Under the pieces are notes generated by a model. That model did not search any database, had not been told where the DNA came from, and was given only the letters and a program-made list of their open reading frames with translations. From Mariannaea sp. PMI_226 (Eukaryota; Ascomycota; Sordariomycetes; Hypocreales; Nectriaceae), in the NCBI GenBank assembly GCA_024336345.1, contig JANFOG010000004.1, forward strand, positions 248,001 through 312,000: a stretch of DNA of 64,000 nt, written 5' to 3'. Below are positions 35,256 through 51,164 of the stretch, piece after piece. Positions within the stretch are counted from its first letter, which is position 1. Every line of letters begins with the position of its first letter. Both the position numbers and the translations under genes were made by a program.

Positions 35256-37146
35256 TTACACCCTCTTGTTAAATCCCTGGTTAGCAATAGCCTCGAGCGA
35301 CAGACCCTTTGTCTCCTTCAGGAATAAATACGCCAGGACCCCGATCACGGCATCAAATAGCCCCCACACCAGAAACGTTCCCCATCCTAACCTGTCCACC
35401 ATGTACGGCGTTGAAAAGGTGAAGATGAGGTTAAACAGCCACTGTGAAGATGCCCCTATTGCTATCCCAGGCTCCCGTATTCTTGACGGAAAGATTCTGT
35501 ATCATGCGCATAAATAATTAGCCAGCGTGTTCCCTCTCTCTCTCTTTTTTGCTGCATGTCTCATCTCTCATTACGTAGAAAGCCTCGGGGTTGTTCTTTT
35601 CTGACTTACTCGGAAATGTACGGCCATGCCAGAGGCCCCCAGCTAAAGTTGTAAACTGCCACGAACAAGTAGATTAGTCCCACAGTCAGAACCGCCAGAG
35701 CCGTGACGCTGCCGTCCTCAGGCGCTGGGTTCGTCTTGACCACCATCGCCGTCGTGATTTGACAGGCCGCCATGACCGCAGCGCCGCCAACGAGAACCTG
35801 CCGGCGCGATAACCGGTTCGCCAGAAACACTACAAATACACCGCATGATACGGCCTTGACGGCTCCAAAAATGGCTGTTAGCAGGAGAGCTCGCTGTCCG
35901 CCGCCGACCAGCAGCGCAAAGTACTGTGGGCCAAAGTACGCAAATGCCGTGGCCCCCGTCGCCTGCTGGGCGGCCATTATGCAAAAGGCTGCAGCTACCC
36001 GGCTGAAGGCGTCGCCTCGAAAGAGTTCTGCGATTGATGCCATTTAGTTTCTTGTAATTGCTTCTTGCTTGAGGGACTTTGCGCAGGGGGTTGATCCTAC
36101 TGGATACCCACCTCGTAGTTGGAAACCCTCTCGTGCCCTGGCTTCAGCCTCTATGCCCCGGTGAATTTCCTCCATTTCCTCCTCCGTTGTTTGCGAATCA
36201 TCCCCGCGGATCCATGCGAGACTCTGCCATGCCTCCTCACGGCGTCCTTTCCTGGCGAGCCATCGGGTGCTTTCTTTCAACGTGAGCACCCCGATGGCTA
36301 GCATAGCAGCGGGGATGAGCTGGAGACCTATGGGAATCTGCCACTGGCGAGACGGCTCATGCTTCATGAAGGACACGCCGTAATCGATCCAATACGAGGA
36401 CAATATTCCCTTGTCAGCTTGTCAGTTGATTTGATAAAAAAGAAGAAAATTTAGGCAACTTTGAAATACCGAGGACCATTTTCCTCGGGATTTCCTCCCT
36501 TACCAATGTGTAAAATAGCTGAAAAAACGACCCGATTTGACCGCGCAGCTCCTTGGGAACCATCTCACTGCTGAACATGGGCACCACGACCGTCGACGCG
36601 CCTAGTCCGAGACCCGAGATGCCTCGCGCAGCATAAAATACGGCCAGGGAATGGGTGTTGATGGCCTGGACAATGGCGCCGAGGCAGAACACAATGGAGA
36701 AGACTACCAGCGCCCATTTACGACCCCAGCGGCCGGTGATGGGCCATGCCAGGAAGCAGCCCACAAAGGCTCCGAGCTGCTGCGTACCGACCGACAAGGC
36801 ATTTGTACGAGTCTGTAAATCGGTTCCGTAGCGGAAGTCTCGCTGGAATGAGGCCAGAGTGAGAACTCCGCCAACACTTGGATTGGTTATTAGCTCTTAA
36901 ATTGACGATATAAACTTGTCGCAAAAAAGGGGCGGGGGACGGAGGGGAGGGTTGGGAACGGATGAAAACGAGATGGACTTACATGCCGCTATCATAGCCG
37001 AACAAGAAGCCTCCCATACATAGGACTGATCCGAGCCAATAGGCACGAATGCGTCCCAGAGAGGTTTGATGCTTGGCAAATGACTCTTGCCTCGAGGGCG
37101 GCTGCTCGGTGGAATCCCCGAGCAGAGGCGTGGTGATGTCTGTCAT
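35256..37146 (-). CDS. MFS sugar-porter family transporter
   Basis: Five exons (36983-37146, 36504-36876, 36112-36409, 35610-36027, 35256-35496) join in frame to 497 residues. It is a 12-helix proton-coupled sugar porter of the plasma membrane. Visible family signatures are GGFLFGYDSG in helix 1, GRWGRKWALV between helices 2 and 3, GLGLGASTVVVPMFSSEMVPKELRG in helices 4-5 (the PESPR-like site is KESTRWLARKGR), QQATGATAFAYFGPQYF in helix 7 and the C-terminal FLKETKGLSLEAI. The N-terminus MTDITTPLLGDSTEQPPSRQES is hydrophilic. The last exon has no Met near its start and is easy to miss; it supplies helices 11-12. The substrate may be a hexose, quinate-like acid or other small carbohydrate; I cannot tell. 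Its 5' end faces the arylsulfatase gene across 1.6 kb. Confidence 0.88.
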
Positions 37147-40584
<3,438 letters not shown>

Positions 40585-42141
40585 GGTGCCTAGATGTCTA
40601 GGTATGTTGCAAGGAGAAAAGGGAAAAAAAAAGTAAAGTAAAATAAAATGTAATAAACATAAACATAAAATGAATAGGATAAAATAAAATAAAACCTCGA
40701 TACATTATATATCCCTTGATTCCCTCAGCTTTTGATCATTATTTCTGCAATGACGATGCTATCATCATCTCAAATGCCATCAATAGGCATCTGTCTGCCC
40801 TCGTTCTTCCAATACTCTCCCAACCTCCCCTTGTCTGTATTTATTTTGGTCATCATTTTTGCTACTTTCATCTCCCCTTATCACAACATGGCCTCAGCAA
40901 TGCGAAAGAAATCTAATAACCATGCCAAAAAAAAAGATGGAAGTAAATCATCATCTTCTTTTCCTTTCCTCCCATTTCTTCCCCAAATAGCCAAACAAAG
41001 TGGGAAGAGGGGGCAACGGACTTTGAAAGAAACAACAACAACGAAGGAAGAAGATGGATAAGAAGGGAAAAAGGCTACCTGCATATCGAATCGGAGAATA
41101 TCCCATTTTTTGACAAGAAAGTCTTTCTTCTCCTTGTCTCGGACTCTCCGCGACCCCTCACACACAACCCCGAACGGGCCGATGGAATCACAATCACCTC
41201 GATTGTTATTTACCCCCGGGGATGGATGGAAAAGCTGTATGTCCTCCCCAAACAACACTTTGTCTCTCATCCATGTTACCTATCTGTACTTCTTCTGTTT
41301 AGTTAACCTAACCCCAGCTTCCCCTTTTTGAATGTTTTTTTCTTCTTCTTTGTTTCCTTTCTTTGCTCTCCGATTCCGAATCTATGTGAGACGTTGCCTT
41401 GTCGAGGATAGAATCTTTATGGAAGGGGAAAGGGGAAAATAGATAGGAGAAAGATGAAAAAGGAAAGCAAAAAGGTATGATGAGAGAAGGGAACCCCCTG
41501 TGAAGGAGACAGAGAAGGGAAAACCTCATTGTATGTATGTATGTTATGCGGGTTTCCATCGCAGCGGCCCCAACTAAATTCTGTGAAGGAATTTCGTGCA
41601 AACACTCCAAACAGTCGTACATGGGGGGCTACCCGGAGCGACTTGTTTAGCTGCATGCGTACTACAGCTCACTCAGGTAGTAAATCTATTCTATTATAAT
41701 AAAGAGAATTCCGAAAAAAATTAAAAAATTCTCAATATGTCCTTCTGTGTGTTCTGTTCTCATCTCCTTCTGGGCTGCATCCTCGGCAGTATTCTGGCTC
41801 CCCCTCTCTACAAGTCTCCTACTGAAGGGCTTTGATCAGCTCAAGTACAAAGGTTCTAACGACGATTTCTTACCATTTGTACTTAAGAAACCGGGAAGAA
41901 AGAACAAGTCAAAAAGTTGAAGACAACAAGTCAATCCTGGCCAACACCTGTGCTCAACCGTTCCTCGTCCTTTTCCATCCCACCACATCAACCTCCACTA
42001 CTCACTTCTCTTCATTCACTCTTCCTCTCCCTTCCACCACCTCTTTTGCCTCTCCTCTCTTCTAGCCCCAACACGCACCAAATACCGAATACAGCCAATA
42101 CATGACACAACCATTCTCTTCCTGCCTTCTCACTGGAAATC
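40585..42141. other. Intergenic region
   Basis: The 3' flank of the sulfatase with AAATAAAATAAAA repeats (40630-40695), then a pyrimidine-rich leader before the RRM gene. Minus-strand frames here (such as 40881-41270) lack domains. No gene is supported. Confidence 0.5.
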
Positions 42142-43915
42142 ATGTCGGGATCCCCTTCCCAAAACCCCTGGGACAGGGCTTCGAGAGTCTGGTCAACGGA
42201 TCCCAGTCGTCGAATCGACTTTCGCAATCTGCCAACGCGAAGTCTTGTTGCTGCTGCTGTTGCCCGAGCTACCCAGACTCCTGACAACTCTGAGAACTCT
42301 GAGGAAGGGGGCGGAGTCAAGCTCGATGTCCCTTGTGGCACTCCCCAAGACTTGAATAGCCCTTCCTTCTTGTCGACGCGACCTGCTCTTCAACCTCGAC
42401 CCAACAATGCACGACTAGTTGGGGCGATACCTTCGTTCCGTCCTACATCTGTTTCTACTCCAAACAGCTTCAGCCATCAAGCCATCGAGTCGTCATTCCG
42501 ATCATTTTCCATTCCAGCTCCTGGACTGGGAGTTGATGGTAAGTATTCACCCCGATGTCCCCAAGCTTCTGCTGTACATGTGAGATTTCCTAGTCAGAAC
42601 GCTATCTCGCCAGAAGCTTGATTCCAAGCTCCTCTCCTCTGCCCCCTTCCCTTCCTCCCTCTGATTTTCAACCTACCCGCCCATGAAATCTTGGTCTGAC
42701 TCTCAACTTGTTTTCGCCACAGAATTTTCGTCATCTCGCCAACCTATTCCTGGGTGTCAAGGTGAACCATTCAGCACCAGTCCCGTCGGCTTTGCTAGCT
42801 TCCCTCCGTTGCCATTCGAACTTGTCGGCAATTCTAGCAGTAACGTTGGCAGCAACACAGGTAGCACTGGCTCCAGTGACCGTCCAAGTCCTCTATTTGA
42901 TGTTTTCCGAGATGGGTCAGACCCTGTCCGGCCCCGAGCCCCAACTCCACCTACCATGTCTCGTCCAGGACCGACTCCCGGCCCGGCATCCGGTCGCATA
43001 CCCACACCGTCCCGTGGCCGAGTTCTAGCTCCGCATCCGGGTCTGCCTCCGGGTCTCCCCCTTCCGGCCCGCGTCTCCACCACATCCCCAGCCCGGCGAC
43101 CTGGAGGGTCTCGCAGCTTCCAGCCCATGAGCAACTTGGGCAACAACGGCCAGGGTCGTGGCCAGCAGCACGGTAGCGGTGGTGGCGGCGGTGGAGGAGG
43201 CAGCGTCATTCCTGGCCGAGACGTCGCTCTGGCTGATGTGACAGCCTTCTCGGCCAACTACCGCGGCGAGAGGACAGTCAAGAACGCCAGCGTAGAAGAC
43301 CTGCCGCCGGAGAAGAATTGTGCGCTGTGGCTCACGAACCTGCCGGATAAGGTCACGTACCACGAGCTGCTCTCTGCCATCTCGTCTCTGGGGCCCTTCG
43401 GCCGCATCTTCTGCACCGTCATCAACTATCCGGACTACACGCTGCACCAGACGGCCGCGGCGAAAGTGGTCTTCTTCCAGCCGGAGCCGGCGCAGAAGCT
43501 CCGCCTCAAGGCCATGAGGGAGGGCTTGCTGGTCGGCGGGCGGAGGGTGCGGGTGGCGCACAACCGTGTCAAACACGCTGAGCAGCCGCTGGGGGAGGGC
43601 ACGCGGGTTCTCATCATTACGGGGGACGCCGACTACGTCAACGAGCGGTTCCTGCTGCAGTACTTCACCAGCATCTTCTCCTTCCAGACGGACACGTTTA
43701 AGACGCTCGTGCACGAGGAGCGATGCAACCGGGCCGTGCTGGAGATCAAGTTTGGCAGCTACCGGTGCCAGGCGCAGATGGGCAAGATGGCGCTGGACAT
43801 GAACAAACCCGGATGGCTGATGAAGGTCGAGTTTGGACAGGATCCGTGTGAGGTTGGCCACGAACTATCCTCGTATGGAGTTGCTGGGCTTCGGATTCAG
43901 GGGCTGGGAATATGA
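42142..43915 (+). CDS. RRM-type RNA-binding protein
   Basis: Two exons (42142-42538 and 42723-43915) join at VD|EFSSSRQ to give 529 residues. The N-terminal 280 residues are disordered: Ser/Asn-rich, then Pro/Arg-rich (RPGPTPGPASGRIPTPSRGR), then a glycine run at about residues 285-295. Near residue 331 an RNA-recognition-like fold begins (CALWLTNLPDKVTYHELL, then GRIFCTVI, then AAAKVVFFQPEPAQKL, then GRRVRVAHN). A second, more divergent one follows from about 425 (TRVLIITGDADYVNERFLLQYF to WLMKVEFGQD). The first strand CALWLTNLP matches RNP2 position and VVFF approximates RNP1. A nuclear or cytoplasmic mRNA-binding role is inferred. Similar proteins are common in fungi and mostly uncharacterised. 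The intron uses GTAAGT and CACAG. Confidence 0.85.
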
Positions 43916-45307
43916 GCTGTCGTGTGTGTATGTGCCTCCTATGCCAGAGGTGAATAAGGCGTCATCATACCTGTTTGGCATACTGGTGCTTTTCTGGCTT
44001 CTTTCAGGCCATTCTACCCCTCCTCGTCCTTTTTCTTTCTCCCACACTCTCTCTATGGCACAATATCTACCTAATCTAGATTGCTACAGAGAATATAAAG
44101 AGGCAATAGAAAAGATTCAGTGAAAAACATAGGAGGAAAGCGTTTGTTAGGTAATTCTTGTTAGATCATCTTGGAAGAGCGAAACAAAAGAGGGCATGAC
44201 GGATGTATTTTGCATGGCTGGCTCAACCGGGCAACGAATTTGATAGATAAGATGCACAATAGTTTTTTCTTATCGCAGGTACAGATAAGGCTCCGTCGAG
44301 CAATGAATCTTCTCCTTAAATTTCTATTCCGTGGAAATCTCAAAAGACTCATCCACGACGTCTCGATTGTCCCCCATCCACATCGAGTGCTGGTCCCATG
44401 TAGCACCGTTCTGACTTGCAGGGTGATGCTACACATCTTCATTCTCTTTCTGTTTTGTTCCTAATACCTTTTGCGATGACACGGCCACCACGTGGTCAAA
44501 AATTAGAGAGCAAGCCATTCTTGTAGAACGTGTTGCAAAGCCGAGGTGCTGTGTTGGACACGGGTACACTCAGGATGAAGGTCGGATGTTGGCTATAATA
44601 AGCCTGCAATCTTAATGATGCAACAGTATTGCTCAGCTTGCTTCGCAGTATTCGAACAATGAAGGAAGAGCAAGAAATATGCCACGAGTGAAGTGCTTCT
44701 GGTTGGGTACCGTATCCAGAGTTCGCTAGATCCCAATCTCCAGGTATCACCAAAAATAAAGGAAAAGGAGTAGCTCTTGGACTCCTCGAGCCTGTTCAAA
44801 CGAATGATTGGCCTTGATGAGGCAAAAGGTAAAAGAAAAATATCATTCTGTCCTTGGTCGTACAATTGCTAACCCTAACATCTCCATCCACTTCAAGAAA
44901 AGTGTGAATGCATAAACTCCAAGCTCCCTCTTTGGGTCGCTGCGTCAAACCATTGCAATACAATTTCATCGCTTGAGGTGTCCAATCATTCTCAGTGCCC
45001 CAGAAAACACCGCTGCTATGCAAGTTCCGTCCTTCCTCTGCATGCTTTTTTTTTCTCTCTTGCGCTCATTCTATTTTGTCAACTTGCCCGTTGTAGTATT
45101 TCACCAAGGCAACATGCAATCCCAATACTCGTGTCAAGGGCTTCAACCTGGGCTGTAAAGGCTGTTGACCCTGTAAAATCGAAACCACCAAAATGAGAAA
45201 TTTTGCTCGTAGCTGGTTGTCTCCGTATGCAAAGCTTCCTGGCCTCCAATTGAGGGAATTTCGTTCTGGAAACCTAAGACTGGCTTCTTCCGTCACTTCG
45301 TGTGTCG
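43916..45307. other. Convergent intergenic region
   Basis: 3' flanks of the RRM gene and the unknown gene downstream. Short frames on both strands have no domains. Nothing else is seen. Confidence 0.5.
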
Positions 45308-46465
45308 TTAACCTTTCTGGTGCGTGGTGATGGCGTCTACAATCCGTTGCCGAAGTGTTGAGTAAGGTCGGTACGGGAACCGCCTAAAACGGATGGTCAA
45401 CGGTGAGGCAACGGTAGTGTCATTCATCGCTGTAAGCTGCTCTGGATAGTTGAACATGCTGAGAAAGGATGGGCTGATGTTTGCTGTGTAAAAGTGCATG
45501 TATTCGGCATTTGTCTCGTCAACCAGGATAGCACAGACCTAATCGAGATCGGCAGTTAGTTTCTTGATGCATGGATCAAGTTATCTTGATAGACGATGGC
45601 CCCTCATTTATCCCAAGAAAAAATGAGGCGGTGGAAGGGGGGAGCCTGACCTTGTACCCTCTTCTCGTCCTTCCGGGACCGGAGTCAGTGCCAGCGCTTC
45701 GGGTGGCATTCTCTTCGGCTTGTGCCTGTGCCATGCCAAGAAGGACAGCCAGAATATACGGATCACGTCTTGGGTCGACAGGCTCTAGATGCTTCAGCTG
45801 AAGCTTGCGCATTGTTTCTACAGGGATATTCTGAGTAGGCTGACTGCGGCTACGACGCCGGTTAGGCTTGGGATAGACGTTTTCACGTTGAATCTTGATC
45901 ATGTTGCGCTGCAGAAATGCAAAGACGGGAGGTTCATTCCTGGCTGGAAACTGGCGCTGGCGCTGGGCTGGAGCAAAAACTAGGCCGTGGAGACGAAATT
46001 TGTGGTCCGAGCCATGATGAAAGAAGCCAAAGGGACTATGACATGGCACTGATGTTAGATAGGGGAGGGTATCGATAGCTGTGGTATGTGTTCGCGCGGG
46101 AACTCTTACCGAATGCATCTGAAGGGGCCGTTGCGTTCCGTCAACAGATGCCGGATGACGGCGTTCTTAGTCTCCGACGTTGCCAAGCGCTCGGCTTCGT
46201 GGGTCCAGTATTCCAGCGGCCGGGGATCGACGGGCTCGTCGGTTCTGGCCGAGGGGCCGTGGCCGTGGCCGTCGCCATTGCGGCTGTGGTTTCGGTTGGT
46301 GTTGGTAAGAGAGTCAACATGATCAAGGCCGTCGGCATCACTTTGTAACTCGAAACTGCACTGAAGGACGTCGAGATGGCGTGCCGTCCACTCTGACGGC
46401 TGCACAAAAAGTCGCTCGCGAGGATATCGACGGATAATGTCCTCAGCAGATGGGGGGGATGACAT
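45308..46465 (-). CDS. Fungal protein of unknown function
   Basis: Three exons (46110-46465, 45651-46035, 45308-45538) join in frame to 323 residues. I do not recognise a family. The N-terminal half includes EDIIRRYPRERLFVQPSEW and a His/Gly/Asn-rich spacer, then PLEYWTHEAERLATSETKN. The centre reads RCIRPFGFFHHGSDHKFRLHG, then an Arg/Ser basic patch (NRRRSRSQPTQN) and DPRRDPYILAVLLGMAQAQA. The C-terminal exon VCAILVDETNAEYMHFYTANISPSFLSMF looks like a folded domain core. The combination resembles the many unannotated fungal proteins sometimes found near kinase-like or F-box genes, but no function should be assigned. Introns have GTAAGAG/ATAG and GTCAGG/TTAG ends. The start at MSSPPSAED is preferred over an upstream in-frame codon at 46579. 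Confidence 0.72.
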
Positions 46466-47214
46466 GGCTGTAACTAGGTTGCAGGGGGAGGCAGGGGTCC
46501 AACAGACGGCAAGATGGGATACATACAACCTGCTGGTAAGAGAGCGCCAGAGTGCCTGGAGTGTAGAGTTGGCAAGCAAGACTCGACTTTATGCACCATG
46601 TGCGAAGTATGAAGCAAAGCACCAAATATCGATGTCAAAAAGAAGAATAGGAGTTCTCGTCTCCCATGTCCCGTGGGCAAACGTGGGCGAGCGCGAAGTT
46701 GAGCTGCTGCTGAGGGCCACCCAGGCGTCGCAGGGCCACATGACCCACCCAATCAACCTGCATGAAGTGATTTAGGCCATCTGACGAGGCGACTAATTAA
46801 TTCATGGTCGAGACGCGGGAAGGGAAAGGATCGCATTCATCTTGAAACAGGATAGGACAAGTGATTCAGGGGTTGAGCTGTACGTTGTTGAAGATGTCCG
46901 TTCCTGTTGCCGATCGGGAGACTAATAAAAAGTCTAATGGGTGACAGGTAACGCCTCTAGTTGTGCGTTACTGAACTTAGCACCTGAGGCAGTGACCGAC
47001 CGACTGGTGCCCGCCGCAATAACTTGAGGCTTGATCGCAGATGTGCATTACCTAATCTGGGGAAGTACGTGATTACGTACCATGGTAGCTACCTTACCCC
47101 GTATCACCTGGGCAAACTGGGGCAAGGGCCTTGTTGAGGCCCCTTACATAGGTGCGCTTACATAGTAATCTGTACGTCGCTCATCAACACAACAACATCA
47201 GACCATTTATTCGG

Positions 47215-47224
47215 TACCTAGGTA
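47215..47224. repeat. TACCTAGGTA palindrome
   Basis: An exact copy flanked by GG and GG, in the 46.5-48.1 kb spacer. Confidence 0.8.
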
Positions 47225-47705
47225 GGCAGCTGTGTGTGTTTACTCCGTGCAGGCCAGCTGATTCGCAGGTAGGGGGGTACTTTTCGTTTTGCAACGTGCC
47301 TTAGCTGCCGCGCTAGTGGAGAAGAGTAGCGCATCTTCAGCGCAGATTGACAAGGGTCCCCTAAATATGGTGCTCCACTCCACACTCTTTTCATCAATAC
47401 ATCAACGCAATCGCATTACTCCATCGTACATAGTCTGTGCAATTGCCCCCCCTTACATGGACGGACATAAGTACACTCCGGACGGAGAGGAGACAGTGGA
47501 GGCAATGAATTGAACTAAAGTCCGGTAGCTAGGGAAGAAGACCAGCCACACCAGCTACCTACGTAATTATCCCGACTGCTTGGTCTCCTCCGCTGAGCCG
47601 ATGCAGTTTTCCCACGTGATCTCCATTATGCTTGCATAGATGGAATGGAACGTGCATAGATGCAGATCTATCATTGCCAGTTGGATCGAGATCCTCTTCG
47701 CTGGG

Positions 47706-47715
47706 TACCTAGGTA
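47706..47715. repeat. TACCTAGGTA palindrome (extended GTACCTAGGTAC)
   Basis: An exact copy extended by one base on each side to a 12-bp palindrome. Confidence 0.8.
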
Positions 47716-48049
47716 CGGAGTAATTTAGTCAATGTGAGGTGAAAGACCATTTAGTATGAATGTTGAATTGAAAACTGGATTTATGAGACAGTTATCCTAG
47801 GGCATATATCAATAAGCTCCTTTGTGTCTTACAATGGCTCTTGGCTGTCGTATACTGCCGCACTTTTAATGACCTTGACAACCACGACCTTCAGGTAGGA
47901 ACTTAATTGGGAGCGTGAGGAGGGCGTCGAAACTGCGCTGTCGACACAATATTCGATTGAACAAGAATACGATCACACAATATTATAGCCAGTGGTGCCG
48001 TTTTACATTAATGGGCAGGTAGAATAGAGTCTCTGTCTCTCTCTCTCCC

Positions 48050-48093
48050 CCTTTCCCTTCTCTTCCTTTCCTTTCTCTTCCTTTCCTTTCTCT
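48050..48093 (+). repeat. CTTTCC-type tandem repeat
   Basis: Pyrimidine-only repeated units (CTTTCCTTTCTCTTC pattern) in the 3' flank of the membrane-protein gene. Confidence 0.8.
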
Positions 48094-48102
48094 TGTCGAG
48101 TC

Positions 48103-49802
48103 TCAAGCAAAGTGTGGAATCCATCCAGTCCAGGAAATCTTGCCGTAGGCGCTCTCCGGCATAGACGTGAAGCAATAAAATGTCAAAACCAGAATTACCA
48201 GACGTGCAGCAACGTACGCAACGAGACTGAGAAGCACAATAAGGGAATACGCGCCCGCCAAGCAGGTAAACATCATGCTCTCGTCGTCATAGTCAGAAGC
48301 CACAATGGCAAGCGGCGACGTGACTACGGGCGCCGCTGATGCTGCCAGGGCCGCGACGGCGAACCACCTCCAGAGCGCTTGGATCAGCGGTGACGGGAAG
48401 TCCCAGTTCCATGCAGCTAGATGCACGGCTGAAAATGCGATGCCAGTCAGGTACATGGCGAATGAGGGCAGTGTCTCGGCGACACTGTTCTCCAGAATCA
48501 TTGTATGGTCCCCTACAAGTTCCATGAATATATCTGCCGACATGTCGTCGACTCGCTTGTCTCGAATCGGCGAGTCGGAATTCAACTCATTCACCGATAG
48601 GATGGGAACCGTCGAGAGGTTTTTCCCGTTTGGAGGCAGCCGCACGACGACGTGTCTCGTCTCCACGCCGAACGGCTTATGCCACCAGAACAGGTGCATG
48701 AATACAGCGCAGAGGATGAAGGCCATGGTAGCTAGCTCCAGCTGTGAAATAGCCAGACCTTGGGCACGCCGAGCGATGCATTGGATGATAAGCCAGCCAG
48801 ACTGCACGAGAGCGAAAACCTTGGCAAAGGCATCAGCCTTGCTGAGAGTCTTGATTTCGCTCTCTTGGAGTGCAGGGATGACTTGACCGTGCTTCAGTGG
48901 ACCTGGAAACACCGTCAGTCAGTTGGTCCATGTGCTTCTCCTGAGAGAATAGACCGGGTCATGCCTGGCAGCAAGTAGTAGCCAGAAAAGAAAAGTAAAA
49001 AGAAAGAAAGAAAGAAAGAAAGAAGTAACAGAAAGGTCTTTTTGTCCTTTACATGAGGGGCAACTCCGAATATCAGAAAGGGAACATGGGAGAGACGAAA
49101 TATTTCCTTACCCAATGACTTTATCAGCGTGTAGGGTCCTGGCTGATAAGCAACTGAGTCGTTCTTATCTCCCTCTTCGAGATTGATGCTCGCGTCCCGG
49201 CTGGGAGTCGTCGGATCGGTTTTCTCACTTGGCTTGGCTGTCTCGGTCTCAGTGGTCTCAGGTTCAGCGGTAGCATCTTTCCCATTGCTGCCCGATTTCG
49301 ATTCCCGCTCAACTACAGGCTTTTCCTCCAACTCGCACATGTAAACGCCACCCATGAACACATAGAATGCATGTACTAGGGTCCAGTCGTCGCCGGCGTC
49401 CGAGTAGGTCTTGAGATTGCCCCGAACCTCCTGGAACTGCTTCGCGGCCAGGCCAACGCCGAGCTCCGGAGCGATGGCGATGGTGATCATCCAGTAGATT
49501 TTCCGCCTCCACTTGACCAGCAGCGGCTTCTTCGGGAAGACGGGTACGGGGCCGATTTTGTGCCACTCGCCCACGCACTCGTTGTGAGTCGGGACGTTGA
49601 GGTGGACGCACTTCCATGAGCAGACAAGAAAGATGGACAAGCAGCTCCAGATGATTTCCCAGGTGCTCCTACGCGTTGAGGGGGAGACCCAGCCAAGTTT
49701 CTGGCTATCAGAGATGTCGGAATTGGTGGTATTGCCTGGCTGTGCGGAAGCCCAGCTTACCAGCGAGATGAGGATAAAGAGTTGAAGCGAAGCCAAAGCC
49801 AT
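48103..49802 (-). CDS. Multi-pass membrane protein of unknown function
   Basis: Two exons (49112-49802 and 48103-48902) join at SL|GPLKHGQV to give 496 residues. It has a signal peptide (MALASLQLFILISLVSWASA), then a hydrophobic segment WEIIWSCLSIFLVCSWKCVHLNVP, an amphipathic WRRKIYWMITIAIAPELGVGLA, a charged Glu/Thr/Lys loop (about 165-225) and at least four further membrane helices. The middle motif SEIKTLSKADAFAKVFALVQSGWLIIQCIARRAQGLAISQLELATMAF is characteristic of a large fungal family of uncharacterised membrane proteins, in which the 'W...Q...R...GL..S.LE..T.A' pattern recurs. Function is unknown. The 209-nt intron carries a GAAA microsatellite and a CTGAC branch near the CCAG acceptor. 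The single-exon reading of either half would miss the join. Confidence 0.82.
49000..49024 (+). repeat. (GAAA)n microsatellite inside an intron
   Basis: About six GAAA units in the intron (48903-49111) of the membrane-protein gene. Confidence 0.85.
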
Positions 49803-51164
49803 GTTGTTTTTATTGTAGACAGACTGAATAAGAGAGATTTACACGAGGCAATGAATTGCCATAGAGAAAAAAGAGAGAAAGAGGGAGAAGGGGAGCAACA
49901 ACTGAAGAGAGATAACCGCTCAACCGCCTCGAGACCAGCTCTTCTGGTAGTTAGCAGTAATGCAACCTGTGGATGTAGTCAGGTGAGGACCATCTTCCAA
50001 CTTCAGCTTCTTATTCGCCATAATGAAATGCCGAGCTGAACCAGGGTTTTCAACTAGAGATGCGCATCTCAATATGCATGGGGCTACTTAATGTACGGGC
50101 TCCCAACAAGGAATCATGGCGGTTACAAATAGCTTGGTCAAAGGCAAAGACATGGGGTCGCTTCAGCTGTGACTCGGATTTTGGGGGCTAAAAGACAGAC
50201 GTTGTTACGTTGAAAATGGAGGGGGGTTTTGACTTGTGGCTGCTCTTCGCTTAGGAGAAATTGTCAACAACTCGTCATTTGTAGTGCGACTTTTCCTTTT
50301 TTTTTCAATCTCCCTCAAGCGAATGCTTCAACTATTACTTCAATTGGTGCTTTGGACTCTTTTATCCACAACTTCTAGGCAGAGTACATTATATCTTGAC
50401 CTGTTTTTGCTGACTTTGATCGACTTGGTTCTGCCTGAGAAGATTTCCTGGCCCCCCTTTTCCCCCACACACCCTTGTTTTATCAAGTTGACCGCAGCTC
50501 CTATCACCGCATATCATTCGCCAACTTGCGTCATTCAATCGATAACTATTCGTTCATTCTTGACATTATCCCCAGTGTTCGCATGCGAACTGCGCAAGGC
50601 GATCCCCCAAAGCTGATGCCTTTCAGAAAGTGAGGCTGGAAGAAAGGTGACAAGCCAAGATTTCCTTTGTCCGGCAGCGACAATGTTGTTACTGCTGCAA
50701 AATCCACGGTGTTGACTTGCTGACCGTCTTAAAAGAAGACCAGCTTGCATGATTCAGAGCCTGAAAGTTCTTGTGTTCTGGCACCATTATTGTTGACTAT
50801 GGCGGTAATCACATTGACGTAGATATATCATCATTTCTCGCCATAACCATGGCGTCTGTGTAAGTCGACGTGATTTCGCTTTCCTTAGTGAGGTTGGATA
50901 CGTAGAATGACTTTGTTATCTGTTGTATCCTGTCGAGACCTGGTTTATTATCCGTTTCGAGGAATCTGCCAACCGATGGTATGCTCCAAGCCGAAAGTTT
51001 GATAACTGGGACGCACTTCGCTAGGCAATCTTTCTTTTCGGTTGATAAGTTCCACCGAACATGAAAACCCCTTTGTATACAGGGCGAAAAAAAAATGTAG
51101 TTCCAAGCTGGCGCTTCAGATTGACACCTGGGTAGGCTCAATACCTAGCCATCATTAGATGTTA
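49803..51164. other. Intergenic region
   Basis: Promoter side of the membrane-protein gene and 3' flank of the zinc-cluster gene. Nothing beyond short frames without domains. Confidence 0.5.

Larger units (their letters stand above)
46466..48102. other. Intergenic region with TACCTAGGTA palindromes
   Basis: Two exact copies of TACCTAGGTA (47215-47224 and 47706-47715) and many related TAGGTA/TACCTA pieces. A CTTTCC tandem repeat (about 48050-48093) lies just after the stop of the membrane-protein gene. No gene is supported. Confidence 0.5.

Noticed and set aside
40881..41270. A 129-codon minus-strand frame after the sulfatase
   Set aside because: Composition follows the AT-rich spacer; no family recognised.
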